Source: Streptomyces musisoli (GTDB lineage: Bacteria > Actinomycetota > Actinomycetes > Streptomycetales > Streptomycetaceae). From it: a stretch of DNA of 64,000 bases. Below the pieces are notes generated by a model. That model worked only from the letters and a program-made list of their open reading frames with translations. It was not told the origin of the DNA and ran no database searches. The stretch's first letter is position 1, and each line of letters begins with the position of its first letter. The stretch covers positions 434,001 to 498,000 of the forward strand of contig NZ_JAERRH010000002.1 in NCBI RefSeq assembly GCF_016741855.1, read 5' to 3'. Position numbers and translations under genes: made by a program. This document shows, in pieces, positions 1-8,328 of this stretch.

Positions 1-1803
1 CGGATCGGCGGCACGGATGCCGTAGTACGACGGCACTCCGCTGCCCTTGTACACCAGCCACACCCGCTCCCCGGGATACCGTCCGCGCAGCCGGTCGGCG
101 AGCCGGCCCAGATCCTGCCCCCAGTCCACGTTGGAGTCGTGCAGCAGCCGGTGGGTGTGCGCGGGGCCGCCGAACGCCTCGTTGGCGTACGGCAGGTAGT
201 ACGGGAACGCGCGCAGCGAACTCAGCGCGGCGAACGCCACCAGCGCGCCGGTCAGGATCCTGTTCCACCGCCGGCGGAGCGTGAGCGCGCACGCCGCCGC
301 CACCGCGAGGAACACCGGCACGAACAGCGCGTACCGGGTGCCGAAGTCCCGGGCCCCGGTCATCGCCGCCGCCAGCAGCACCACGGGCGGCAGCAGCAGA
401 TAGGGCGCGGCGGGCCGCAGCGTCCGCCGCGCCGTGACGGCCACGGCACCGGCCGCGCCGAGCGCCAGCAGTCCGAGCGGCGTCTTCACCAGCAGCGCGG
501 CCGGCAGGTAGTACCAGAGCGAACCGGTGTACAGGTGCCCGAACAGATAGCCCTGCCAGGGGTAGTCCTCCAGGCCGAACTGGACCCGCATTCCGGCCCG
601 GTACGCCGGCGGTACGGGGAGAAGGTCCACCAGCCGGCCGCGCAGCCCCGCCACGGCCGGCACCGGCTCGGCGGGCGAGAACCGCATCCGGGGGTCGACG
701 GCCAGATACGCGGCCCACACGACGGCCAGGGCCACGACCGCCACGACGGCCGCGCCCAGGAGAAGCACCGGCACCCGCCCCCGCCACAGCGCGACCGGCC
801 CCCGTTCCCGCCACAGCGCCACCGGCCCCCGTTCCCCTCGGAGCGCGACCGGCTCCCGTTCCTCTCGAAGCGCCACCGGCCCCCGTTGCCCTCGGAGCGC
901 CGCCACCCGGCCGCGTCGGAGTGCCACCGGCCGGCGTCCCCGCCGGAGCGCCGCGGTGATCCGGCCTCGTCCGGGGGGCGCCGGCGCCCGCTCCTGCCGG
1001 CCGGCCGGCGGTGATGCGTCACCGGGCCACCGGCGGATACGGCCGGACCGCCCCGCGACCCCGACCGACACCGCCGCCAGCGCCATGACCACCGGCACCG
1101 CGGGCAGGGCGCTCATCTTGGTCGCCACGGCCGCCCCCAGCGCCGCGCCCGCCGGCATCAGATACGGCACGGGCCGGAGCCGGGCCCGCCACACCAGCCA
1201 GACCGACGTCAGCACGAACCCGGTCGCCGGCAGGTCCAGCGTGGCCAGCGATCCGTGCGCGACCACATCGGGGGAGAAGGCGTACAGGGCGAGCGCGACC
1301 AGCCCGCCCGGCCCGCCCGTCAGGTCCCGGGCGAACGCGAAGACGACCAGCCCGAACAGCAGCGTCAGCGCGATCACCGGCAGCCGCGCCCACAGCATCA
1401 GCCGCCAGGGGTCGTTGCCCGACTCGTACAGCAGATGCCGGCCCACCTCCCCCTGCGTACCGGTGTACGACGGGTCGTAGTGCGGGTCGGCGACCGCGAC
1501 CCCCGCCGCGATCAGCAGCTTCCCGAGCGGGGGATGCTCGGGGTTGTAGCGCACCCGGTGCTCGCGCCGATAGTCGGTGGCCGTCGCGACGTACACCGGC
1601 TCGTCGATGGTGGGGGTCTGCTGGACGGCCGTGGTGACCATCGCCGCGGCCATCTGCGCCAGCATCAGGACGACCAGGAGCGGCAGCAGCCGGCGCCGGT
1701 GCCGGCGCAGCCGGGCGTACGGGCCCGCGCGGACCTGCCGCGGTGGTCCCGCGGCGGGAGCCTCGGGTGGTGTGAGGACCGGGTGCTGTTCGCGTGCCAT
1801 CAT
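1..1803 (-). CDS. GT39 (PMT/ArnT-type) membrane glycosyltransferase, 3' end outside window
   Basis: Predicted integral-membrane glycosyltransferase that would transfer a sugar from a polyprenyl-phosphate donor at the outer face of the membrane. The gene reads leftward and about 600 N-terminal codons are visible. A first membrane helix (about residues 39-60) is followed by TIDEPVYV (acidic pair D67/E68) and NPEHPPLGK, the first-loop pattern of the PMT/GT39 superfamily, and then many hydrophobic helices. Residues about 301-340 are an Arg/Pro-rich insertion encoded by a 27-bp tandem repeat, placed just before a membrane helix. Two consecutive ATG codons (1803 and 1800) are possible starts and neither has a strong Shine-Dalgarno. 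Substrate unknown; family assignment fairly secure. Confidence 0.8.
   Translation of the reverse strand, partial: MMAREQHPVLTPPEAPAAGPPRQVRAGPYARLRRHRRRLLPLLVVLMLAQMAAAMVTTAVQQTPTIDEPVYVATATDYRREHRVRYNPEHPPLGKLLIAAGVAVADPHYDPSYTGTQGEVGRHLLYESGNDPWRLMLWARLPVIALTLLFGLVVFAFARDLTGGPGGLVALALYAFSPDVVAHGSLATLDLPATGFVLTSVWLVWRARLRPVPYLMPAGAALGAAVATKMSALPAVPVVMALAAVSVGVAGRSGRIRRWPGDASPPAGRQERAPAPPGRGRITAALRRGRRPVALRRGRVAALRGQRGPVALREEREPVALRGERGPVALWRERGPVALWRGRVPVLLLGAAVVAVVALAVVWAAYLAVDPRMRFSPAEPVPAVAGLRGRLVDLLPVPPAYRAGMRVQFGLEDYPWQGYLFGHLYTGSLWYYLPAALLVKTPLGLLALGAAGAVAVTARRTLRPAAPYLLLPPVVLLAAAMTGARDFGTRYALFVPVFLAVAAACALTLRRRWNRILTGALVAFAALSSLRAFPYYLPYANEAFGGPAHTHRLLHDSNVDWGQDLGRLADRLRGRYPGERVWLVYKGSGVPSYYGIRAADP
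785..901. repeat. 27-bp tandem repeat inside the GT39 gene
   Basis: Four imperfect 27-bp units (785-811, 812-838, 839-865, 866-892) and a partial fifth. Read leftward they encode a roughly 9-residue repeat with core RGPVALR inside the glycosyltransferase. The length is a multiple of three, so the frame is kept. Confidence 0.85.
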
Positions 1804-2199
1804 CCGCCCCGCGGTGGCACCCGCCGCGGGACGGCGGGAGGACTGGAGGGCCGGATCACGGCTCTACTGTCGCACCTGTCCCGCCACCGCGGGCGTCACC
1901 GCCGCACGAGTCGTACCGGCAGACCTTCTGCCTGCACACGGGTACGGCCCGCGGCCGTTCACGGTTCACCGCTGTCCGCTCGAACCTCCGGGCCGGCCGC
2001 CGCCGTCCCGTGCCGTGGACGCGCATACCGAACTCGCGGGGGAGCGGGCCCTCGATGTGCGGAGCCGTCCGGTCCCGGGGCCCGGCCGGCCGGTGCCGCC
2101 CGGGCCCTCGTGCCGCGCACCGCGAACTCGCCCGAACCGGGCCGCGTTGGTGCTCCCCGGTGCCGGGCGGCCACGGCGCCGACGCCGGGCGCCCACCGG
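1804..2199. other. Non-coding spacer, nothing recognised
   Basis: This 396-bp GC-rich stretch lies between the 3' end of the kinase gene and the start of the glycosyltransferase gene. Open frames exist on both strands but none has a ribosome binding site or a recognisable product. It presumably holds the glycosyltransferase promoter; no clear -10/-35 was seen. Confidence 0.5.
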
Positions 2200-2862
2200 T
2201 CAGCCCTCGGGGAGCGGCGCGGCGGGCAGTGCCGCGGCCGGCACCACCAGGTCCGCCCGCTCCCGTGTCGCCGCGACCAGGTCGGCGTTGCGCTGGTCCG
2301 TGCCCAGCACCCAGGCCACGGCCGCCGCACGAGCCTTGCCGAACTCCTCGTGCCGGGCGACCAGCCGGCGGATCCGCTCCTCCTCGGCGATATCGCAGAA
2401 CCACACCTCGTCCAGGCACGGCCGCACCCGCGCCCACGGCCCGTCCGTCAGCAGCAGGTAGTTTCCCTCGGTCACCACCAGCCGGGCCTCCGGCGGCACG
2501 GGGATCGCGCCGGCGAGCGGCTGCTCCAGCACCCGCTCGAACCCCGGCGCGTACACCACCTCGCCGGTCTCCTCGCGCAGCCGCCGCAGCAGGGCCGCGT
2601 ACCCGGCCGCGTCGAACGTGTCGGGCGCGCCCTTGCGGTCCCGGCGCCCCAGCCGGTCCAGTTCGGCGTCGGCGAGGTGGAATCCGTCCATGGGAACGTG
2701 CGCGACCCAGGGCGGCCCGTCGCCGTTCAGGGCGCGTACCAGGCGCTCGGCCAGCGTCGTCTTGCCCGCACCGGGGCTGCCCGCGATGCCGAGCAGGGCG
2801 CGCCGGCCGCCTCGGGGCAGGGCGCGGGCGCGTGGCAGGAGGTCGTCGAAGGTCAGGGGCAC
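2200..2862 (-). CDS. P-loop nucleoside/sugar kinase-like protein
   Basis: 220-residue P-loop kinase of the uridine kinase/phosphoribulokinase-like group often annotated 'nucleoside/nucleotide kinase family protein'. The Walker A motif GIAGSPGAGKTT lies near the N-terminus. VPMDGFHLADAELDRLGRRD supplies the substrate-side DGFH motif typical of these kinases, and VVTEGNYLLL is the Walker B-like strand. GTG 2862 was chosen because it begins the conserved domain; an upstream extension to 3030 would overlap the divergent phosphoglucomutase gene. Only 84 bp separate the two divergent starts, so the promoters probably share that space. The true substrate (nucleoside, fructose or other sugar) cannot be read from the sequence. 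Confidence 0.8.
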   Translation of the reverse strand: MPLTFDDLLPRARALPRGGRRALLGIAGSPGAGKTTLAERLVRALNGDGPPWVAHVPMDGFHLADAELDRLGRRDRKGAPDTFDAAGYAALLRRLREETGEVVYAPGFERVLEQPLAGAIPVPPEARLVVTEGNYLLLTDGPWARVRPCLDEVWFCDIAEEERIRRLVARHEEFGKARAAAVAWVLGTDQRNADLVAATRERADLVVPAAALPAAPLPEG

Positions 2863-2946
2863 ACGGCAGAGTGTGTCACCGACCGTCCGCCGCGCGTGTG
2901 GCGTGCGCCACCCGCTGAGGGCCGCTCCGCGGGGAACAGTTGGGGT

Positions 2947-3687
2947 ATGACTCAGCTCGGTCTGCCCGACACCGTCCAGGCATGTCTCTTCGATCTCGAC
3001 GGGGTCGTCACCAAGACGGCCGTCGTGCACGCGGCCGCCTGGAAGGAGACGTTCGACGTCTTCCTGCGCGACTACCAGGGCGCGCGGGGACGGCCGTTCG
3101 ACGCCGTCGACGACTACGACGAGTACGTCGACGGACGCCCCCGCGCCGACGGCGTCCGCGCCTTCCTCGACTCACGGGGCATCCGTCTCCCCGACGGCAA
3201 CCCCGGCGACCCGCCCGACGCCCGCACCGTGCACGGCCTCGGCAACCGCAAGAACGAACTGCTGCTCGCGAAGATCCGCACCGGCGGGGTGGAGGCGTAC
3301 GAGGGCACCCTGCGCTATCTGGAGGCGGTCCGCGCCGAGGGGCTGCGCACCGCGATCGTCTCCTCCAGCGCCAACTGCCTGGACGTGCTGCGCTCCGTCG
3401 GGGCCGAGCACCTCTTCGACGTGCGCATCGACGGCGTGGTGGCCGTGGAGCGGAACCTGCCGGGCAAGCCGCACCCCGACACCTTCCTCGCCGCCGCCCG
3501 CGACCTGGGCGTCGAGGCGTCCCGCGCGGCCGTCTTCGAGGACGCGCTGGCCGGCATGGACGCGGGCCGCGCCGGCCGCTTCGGGTACGTCGTCGGCGTG
3601 GACCGGGTGGGCCAGACCGACGCGCTCTACGCGCACGGCGCCGACATCGTCGTCCGGGACCTCGCCGAACTGGGAGGCAAGCAGTGA
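2947..3687 (+). CDS. pgmB: Beta-phosphoglucomutase-like HAD phosphatase
   Basis: 246-residue HAD-superfamily protein, best read as beta-phosphoglucomutase, which converts beta-glucose 1-phosphate to glucose 6-phosphate. It has the nucleophile motif LFDLDGVVT (D16, D18), the Ser motif VSSSANC, the Lys motif GKPHPD and the acidic motif FEDALAG. Its stop overlaps the GTG of the GH65 phosphorylase by 4 bp (GTGA), so the two are translationally coupled. The pairing fits: the phosphorylase releases beta-glucose 1-phosphate and this enzyme feeds it to glycolysis. The protein carries an expanded cap region (about residues 30-100), as seen in the actinobacterial GH65-associated members. Confidence 0.9.
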   Translation: MTQLGLPDTVQACLFDLDGVVTKTAVVHAAAWKETFDVFLRDYQGARGRPFDAVDDYDEYVDGRPRADGVRAFLDSRGIRLPDGNPGDPPDARTVHGLGNRKNELLLAKIRTGGVEAYEGTLRYLEAVRAEGLRTAIVSSSANCLDVLRSVGAEHLFDVRIDGVVAVERNLPGKPHPDTFLAAARDLGVEASRAAVFEDALAGMDAGRAGRFGYVVGVDRVGQTDALYAHGADIVVRDLAELGGKQ

Positions 3688-6038
3688 TCACCGACCGGTT
3701 CTACGCCGTCGAACCGTGGACCGTCCGCGAGACCGCCCTCGACCTCGACGTCCTCGCCCAGAGCGAGTCGGTGTTCGCCCTGTCCAACGGACACGTCGGC
3801 TGGCGCGGCAACCTGGACGAGGGCGAACCGCACGGACTGCCCGGCAGCTACCTCAACGGCGTGCACGAGGTGCACCCGCTGCCGTACGCGGAGGCCGGCT
3901 ACGGCTATCCGGAGTCCGGGCAGACCGTCATCAACGTCACCAACGGCAAGGTGTTGCGGCTGCTGGTGGACGACGAGCCGTTCGACCTGCGCTACGGCCG
4001 GCTGGTCGCCCACGAACGCGTCCTCGACATGCGCCGCGGGGTGCTGGAGCGGACCTGCGAGTGGACCTCTCCGGCCGGTTCGACGGTCCGGGTGCGCTCG
4101 ACCCGGCTGGTGTCGCTGACCCAGCGGGCGGTGGCCGCGGTGGCGTACGAGGTGGAGGCGGTCGGCAGCCGCAGCCGGGTGGTGATCCAGTCGGAACTGG
4201 TCGCCAACGAGAGCCTGCCGGAGCCCGGCGGCGATCCGCGCGCGGCGAAGGCGCTGAAGTCGCCGCTGGAGCAGGAGGACGGCTTCGCCGCCGGCGAGCG
4301 GCTGCGGCTGGTGCACCGCACCCGGCGCAGCGGCCTGCGGGTCGCCGTGGCCGCCGACCACGCGATCACCGGCCCCGAGCGCACCACCAGCCGCAGCGAG
4401 AGCGGTATCGACGTCGCCCGGCTGACCGTCACCTCCGTGCTGGAGCCCGGACAGACCCTGCGGGTGGAGAAGCTGGTCGCCCACGGCTGGTCCGGCGCCA
4501 GGTCGCTGCCCGCGATGGCCGACCAGGTCGACGCCGCGCTCGCCGCCGCCGCGCACGACGGCTGGGAGGGCCTGCTGGCCGACCAGCGGGCCTGCCTGGA
4601 CGACTTCTGGGCCCGCGCCGACGTCGAGGTGGAGGGCGACGAGGAGATCCAGCAGGCCGTGCGGTTCGCACTGTTCCACGTCCTTCAGGCGGGGAGCCGG
4701 GCCGAGCGGCGGGCGATCCCGGCGAAGGGGCTGACCGGCTCCGGCTACGACGGTCACGCCTTCTGGGACACCGAGATGTTCGTGCTGCCCGTGCTCACCC
4801 ACACCGCGCCCCAGGCCGTCGCCGAGGCGCTGCGCTGGCGGTACGGCACCCTGGACGAGGCCCGCGAACGCGCCGCCCAACTGGGCCTCGCCGGGGCCGC
4901 GTTCCCCTGGCGGACCATCGCGGGACCGGAGGGCTCGGCCTACTGGCCGGCCGGCACCGCCGCCTTCCATGTGAACGCAGGCATAGCCGACGCCGTCGTC
5001 CGGTACGTCGAGGCCACCGGCGACACCGCCTTCGAGCGGGAGACCGGCGTGGAACTGCTGGTGGAGACGGCCCGGTTGTGGCGGTCGCTGGGGCACCACG
5101 ACACCCACGGCGTCTTCCACCTCGACGGCGTCACGGGCCCCGACGAGTACAGCGCGGTCGCCGACGACAACACGTACACCAACCTGATGGCCCGCCGGAA
5201 TCTGCTCGCCGCCGCCGACGCCGTGGAACGCCACCCGGGCGAGGCGCGCCGGCTCGGGGTGGACGAGGAGGAGAGCGCCGCCTGGCGGGACGCCGCCGAC
5301 GCCATGCACATCCCCTACAACGACGAACTCGGCGTCCACGAACAGCATGCCGGGTTCACCCGCTACCAGCGCTGGGACTTCGCCGGCACCCGGTCCGACC
5401 AGTACCCGCTGCTGCTCCACTTCCCTTACTTCGACCTCTACCGCAAGCAGGTCGTCAAGCAGGCCGACCTGGTGCTGGCCATGTACACGTGCGGCGACTG
5501 GTTCGAGCGGGAGCATGACGAGGAGCAGATCGCCCGGAACTTCGCCTACTACGAGCCGCTGACCGTCCGCGACTCCTCCCTGTCCGCCTGCTGCCAGGCC
5601 GTCATCGCCGCCTCGACCGGCCATCTGGACCTCGCCTACGCCTACACCGCCGAGGCCGCGCTGATGGATCTCCAGGACCTCGAGCACAACACCCGGGACG
5701 GGCTGCACATCGCCTCGCTCGCCGGTACCTGGATGGCGCTGGTCGCGGGCTTCGGCGGCATGCGCCGCGAGAGCGAGCGGCTGCGGTTCGCGCCCCGGCT
5801 GCCCGAGCGGCTGCGCCGGCTCGCCTTCCACGTCCAGTTCCGCGGGCGCCGGCTGCGCGTGGACATCGGCGCGGACAAGGTGACGTACGTGCTGCTGGAC
5901 GGTGAGCCGCTGACGCTCCGTCACCACGGGGAGCCGGTCACCGTCGGCACCGAGGAGCCGGCCGTGCGGGCCGTACCGCCGGTGATCCGCCGCCCCGCCC
6001 CGGAACAGCCGCCCCACCGCACACCGAACGGCGGTTGA
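3684..6038 (+). CDS. GH65 disaccharide phosphorylase (trehalose/maltose/kojibiose type)
   Basis: 784-residue glycoside hydrolase family 65 enzyme that phosphorolyses an alpha-linked glucose disaccharide into glucose and beta-glucose 1-phosphate in the cytoplasm. An N-terminal beta-sandwich (about 1-280) precedes an (alpha/alpha)6 barrel (about 310-680). The general acid lies in GPDEYSAVADDNTYTN (E488), the position of the catalytic Glu in maltose phosphorylase. The C-terminal part LRFAPRLPERLRRLAFHVQF matches the small beta-domain of the family. Translation starts at GTG 3684, overlapping the phosphoglucomutase stop. The sequence does not tell whether the substrate is trehalose, maltose, kojibiose or nigerose. 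Confidence 0.9.
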   Translation: MITDRFYAVEPWTVRETALDLDVLAQSESVFALSNGHVGWRGNLDEGEPHGLPGSYLNGVHEVHPLPYAEAGYGYPESGQTVINVTNGKVLRLLVDDEPFDLRYGRLVAHERVLDMRRGVLERTCEWTSPAGSTVRVRSTRLVSLTQRAVAAVAYEVEAVGSRSRVVIQSELVANESLPEPGGDPRAAKALKSPLEQEDGFAAGERLRLVHRTRRSGLRVAVAADHAITGPERTTSRSESGIDVARLTVTSVLEPGQTLRVEKLVAHGWSGARSLPAMADQVDAALAAAAHDGWEGLLADQRACLDDFWARADVEVEGDEEIQQAVRFALFHVLQAGSRAERRAIPAKGLTGSGYDGHAFWDTEMFVLPVLTHTAPQAVAEALRWRYGTLDEARERAAQLGLAGAAFPWRTIAGPEGSAYWPAGTAAFHVNAGIADAVVRYVEATGDTAFERETGVELLVETARLWRSLGHHDTHGVFHLDGVTGPDEYSAVADDNTYTNLMARRNLLAAADAVERHPGEARRLGVDEEESAAWRDAADAMHIPYNDELGVHEQHAGFTRYQRWDFAGTRSDQYPLLLHFPYFDLYRKQVVKQADLVLAMYTCGDWFEREHDEEQIARNFAYYEPLTVRDSSLSACCQAVIAASTGHLDLAYAYTAEAALMDLQDLEHNTRDGLHIASLAGTWMALVAGFGGMRRESERLRFAPRLPERLRRLAFHVQFRGRRLRVDIGADKVTYVLLDGEPLTLRHHGEPVTVGTEEPAVRAVPPVIRRPAPEQPPHRTPNGG

Positions 6039-6127
6039 GCCGCGGCGGGGAGGCCGTGATCGAGGACGCCACGGGGGCTCGTCCGCCGGGTGCGTGCCTG
6101 GGGGCCTGGGTGTCTGGGTGACTGCGC

Positions 6128-6166
6128 GTCAGGGTGCCTGGGCGTCAGGGTGCCTGGGCGTCAGGG
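6128..6166. repeat. 16-bp direct repeat in spacer
   Basis: Two perfect copies of GTCAGGGTGCCTGGGC (6128-6143, 6144-6159) and a partial third lie downstream of the GH65 gene. The rest of the 275-bp spacer holds further short GC-rich direct repeats and no gene. Confidence 0.8.
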
Positions 6167-6313
6167 CCTCAGGCTGGGTGCGGGTGCGGGTGCGGGTGCG
6201 CTCCTACGGCCCGCACCTGGCACACGGCCCACACTCCTACGGCCCGCACCGGGCACACGCCCGCACCCTGCGGTCCGCCCCCCCCCACAGCCCGCACCCC
6301 TACGGCGTGACCC

Positions 6314-6697
6314 TCACAGGCCCTCTTCGGCGAGCAGCGTGCGCAGCGCTCGCTCCTCCTCGGCGCTCAGCCCGGTCACGAAGTGCCGGAGCGCGGCGAT
6401 CGGGTCCGGCCCCCGGTCCAAGGCCTCGTGCATCGCCTGGGCGGTCAGCTCGGCCGCGTTCTTCACCGGCCGGTACGCGCCGCGCCGCCCGTCCGCGTCC
6501 CGCAGCACCAGCCCTTTGTCGTACAGGCGCTTGAGGATCGTGTGGACCGTGTTGTAGGCGAGTCCGCCGCCGATCTCGTGCTGGATCTCCGCCGGGGTCA
6601 GCGGCCGCTCGGTGGCCCAGAGCGTGGCCAGCACCGCGCTCTCCAGCTCCCCGGCGCCGCGCCGCTCCGCCCTCCCGCGGGCCCCTGTGCCAGCCAT
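6314..6697 (-). CDS. BlaI/MecI/CopY-family transcriptional repressor
   Basis: 127-residue winged-helix repressor of the penicillinase-repressor family. The recognition region PLTPAEIQHEI...LAYNTVHTILKRLYDKGLV matches the BlaI/MecI HTH, and the C-terminal helices (about 90-127) would form the dimer interface. Classical members bind palindromes with a TAC...GTA core and are inactivated by proteolysis. Two such 17-bp palindromes flank this regulator's promoter region, one 8 bp upstream of its ATG and one in front of the divergent genes, so it probably represses itself and the divergent membrane-protein unit. No BlaR-type sensor protease is present in the window. The inducing signal is unknown. 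Confidence 0.9.
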   Translation of the reverse strand: MAGTGARGRAERRGAGELESAVLATLWATERPLTPAEIQHEIGGGLAYNTVHTILKRLYDKGLVLRDADGRRGAYRPVKNAAELTAQAMHEALDRGPDPIAALRHFVTGLSAEEERALRTLLAEEGL

Positions 6698-6704
6698 GTC
6701 CCAA

Positions 6705-6721
6705 CCTTACAGCGCGTAGGG
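6705..6721. promoter_or_regulatory. Probable BlaI-type operator upstream of the repressor gene
   Basis: CCTTAC-N5-GTAGGG, an inverted repeat with one mismatch and a TAC-N5-GTA core, ending 8 bp upstream of the repressor ATG. It closely matches the site at 6834-6850. Confidence 0.6.
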
Positions 6722-6833
6722 CCGTCGGCCGGATGGCCCTGCCCGCCGGGTACGGCCGGGTGATCCACGTTGGTTTGACCGTGTTTTTTACTGTTCGCGC
6801 GACGGCTCCACCGGTTCGGGGGGCGAGAGTGGG

Positions 6834-6850
6834 CCCTACGACCTGTAGGG
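6834..6850. promoter_or_regulatory. Probable BlaI-type operator upstream of the divergent unit
   Basis: CCCTAC-N5-GTAGGG, a perfect 17-bp inverted repeat located 14 bp upstream of the ATG at 6865. With the site at 6705-6721 it forms an operator pair between the repressor gene and the divergent genes. Confidence 0.65.
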
Positions 6851-6864
6851 ACAAAGGGGTGGTC

Positions 6865-7071
6865 ATGGCCGGCAGTGCGCACGCGACACTCGACGCGGTG
6901 AGCCGCGAACGCTCGCGCCGCGCGCCCGCCGGCGCCGCGCGGGCCGCCCGGCCGCTCGCTGCCGTCGCCACGGCCCGCACCCCGGACCGACGGCGTGATG
7001 CCCGGGACCGGGCATCCGCGGCGGTCGGCACGGTCCGGCCGTACCACGTCGTTGCGGGCGTCGCCTCATGA
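6865..7071 (+). CDS. Small Arg/Ala-rich hypothetical protein (68 aa)
   Basis: Short open frame preceded by GGGGTGGTC and overlapping the next gene by ATGA (7068-7071). That overlap is the main reason to treat it as a possible leader gene. The product is rich in Ala and Arg, has no membrane helix and matches no family I know. It could equally be untranslated leader of the downstream membrane-protein gene. Confidence 0.35.
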   Translation: MAGSAHATLDAVSRERSRRAPAGAARAARPLAAVATARTPDRRRDARDRASAAVGTVRPYHVVAGVAS

Positions 7072-8015
7072 CATCATCGGCCGGCCTCACCGCCCCCCTC
7101 GGCCGTCGGCGCGCCTACTGGCACACCGGCGTCTGCCTCACCGTACTGCTCGGCGTGCTGTACCTGGCCCGTCGGCACTGGCCCACGCTGGAGAGCGGGG
7201 CCGGGCGGCTGGCGGTCGCCGACCAGGGCTGGCTGCTGACCGGCGCGGCGGCGGCCATGGGCACCTGGATGGCCTCCGCCCTCGCCCAGCAGGGCGCCGT
7301 CGTACGGCGACTGCCCGGAGCCCGGCTGGTAGCCGCCCAGTTCGCGGCGTCGGCCGCCAACCACCTGCTGCCCGCGGGGCTCGGCGCGGGCGCCGTGAAC
7401 CTGCGCTTCCTGATGCGCTGCGGCCTGCCGGCCGGGCGCGCGGCCGGCGCGCTCGCCGTCAAGGCCGCAACGGGCGCCGTGGTCCGCCTGGGGCTGATCG
7501 CGCTGCTCGCCCCGGCCTGCCCCGGGCTGCTGCGCCTCCCGCGCGTCTCCGCGGCGGCCGTCGCCGTCGTCCTGGGCGTGGCGGTACTGGCGGCGGTCCT
7601 GCTGGCCACCCCCGTGTGGTCACGCTGCCGGCCCGCGCTCGCCGCCGTACTGGCCGACATCCGCGCGCTGCACGGGTGTCCGGCCCGCGCGGCGGCCCTG
7701 TGGGGCGGTTCCCTGGCCTTCGCCGCGCTGCACGCGCTGGTCCTCATCACCGTCACCAGGGCCGTCGGGTTGCCGCTCGCCCCGCTCCAGGTGGCCCTGC
7801 TGTACCTCGCGGCCAGCAGTGCCGCCGCCCTGCTGCCCACCCCGGGCGGCCTGGGCTCGCTGGACGCCGCGCTGGCCCTCGCCCTCACGGCCGCCGGCGC
7901 CCCGGGCGCCGCCGCCGCGTCCGCGGTGCTCGGCTACCGGCTGCTCACCGTGTGGCTGCCCCTCGTCCCCGGCCTGCTGGTGCTCGGGTTACTGGTCCGG
8001 CGCAAGTCCCTGTGA
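7068..8015 (+). CDS. Flippase-like/lysylphosphatidylglycerol synthase-TM family (YbhN-type) membrane protein
   Basis: 315-residue polytopic membrane protein with about eight hydrophobic helices. The segments FAASAANHLLPAGLGAGAVNLRFLMRCGLP and AALLPTPGGLGSLDAAL are the paired Gly/Pro-rich motifs of the UPF0104/AglD-like flippase family (lysylphosphatidylglycerol synthase transmembrane region). It lacks the soluble synthase domain, so a lipid-flipping or envelope role is more likely than aminoacyl transfer. The gene sits behind a BlaI-type operator. It contains an in-frame TTA leucine codon at 7989-7991, nine codons from the end counting the stop, which would make full translation depend on the bldA tRNA. 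Confidence 0.8.
   Translation: MTSSAGLTAPLGRRRAYWHTGVCLTVLLGVLYLARRHWPTLESGAGRLAVADQGWLLTGAAAAMGTWMASALAQQGAVVRRLPGARLVAAQFAASAANHLLPAGLGAGAVNLRFLMRCGLPAGRAAGALAVKAATGAVVRLGLIALLAPACPGLLRLPRVSAAAVAVVLGVAVLAAVLLATPVWSRCRPALAAVLADIRALHGCPARAAALWGGSLAFAALHALVLITVTRAVGLPLAPLQVALLYLAASSAAALLPTPGGLGSLDAALALALTAAGAPGAAAASAVLGYRLLTVWLPLVPGLLVLGLLVRRKSL
7989..7991 (+). other. In-frame TTA codon (possible bldA dependence)
   Basis: TTA occurs in frame in the flippase-like gene (…GGG TTA CTG…). TTA is the rarest codon in Streptomyces and is read by the developmentally controlled bldA leucyl-tRNA. Confidence 0.85.
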
Positions 8016-8100
8016 CGAACGGGGCTCTTGCCGGGCCGACTTCGGGCGGGCCGACGCACGGCAAGCCGACTGCAGACGGGCTCCGGGCGGGCCGGCTCCG

Positions 8101-8190
8101 GGGCGGGCCGGTGGAGGTGGGCCGGCTGCGGGGCGGGCCGGTGGAGGTGGGCCGGCTGCGGGGCGGGCCGGTGGAGGTGGGCCGGCTGCG
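8101..8190. repeat. Three perfect 30-bp tandem repeats in spacer
   Basis: Three identical 30-bp units (8101-8130, 8131-8160, 8161-8190), each starting GGGCGGGCCGGTGGAGGTGG, with decayed partial units upstream from about 8040. They fill most of the 313-bp spacer between the flippase-like gene and the DUF1330 gene. There are no spacers between units, so this is not a CRISPR. Confidence 0.9.
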
Positions 8191-8328
8191 GGCAGGCCGC
8201 AGGGCCGCGTGCGGGCAGCCGGACTCGCCGGGCACCCGGGGACGCTTACCTGTCAGGTCATCGATCTCGGCGTGGACCCGTGCCACGATCGTCGGCGTAA
8301 GCCAGCCCGGCCGACCGGAGGGGACACC

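Noticed and set aside
3627..6017. A 796-codon open frame opposite the GH65 gene
   Set aside because: It mirrors a clear GH65 enzyme and has no recognisable domain or ribosome binding site; high GC leaves antisense frames open.
8101..8190. CRISPR array
   Set aside because: Units are adjacent with no unique spacers and no cas genes are present.
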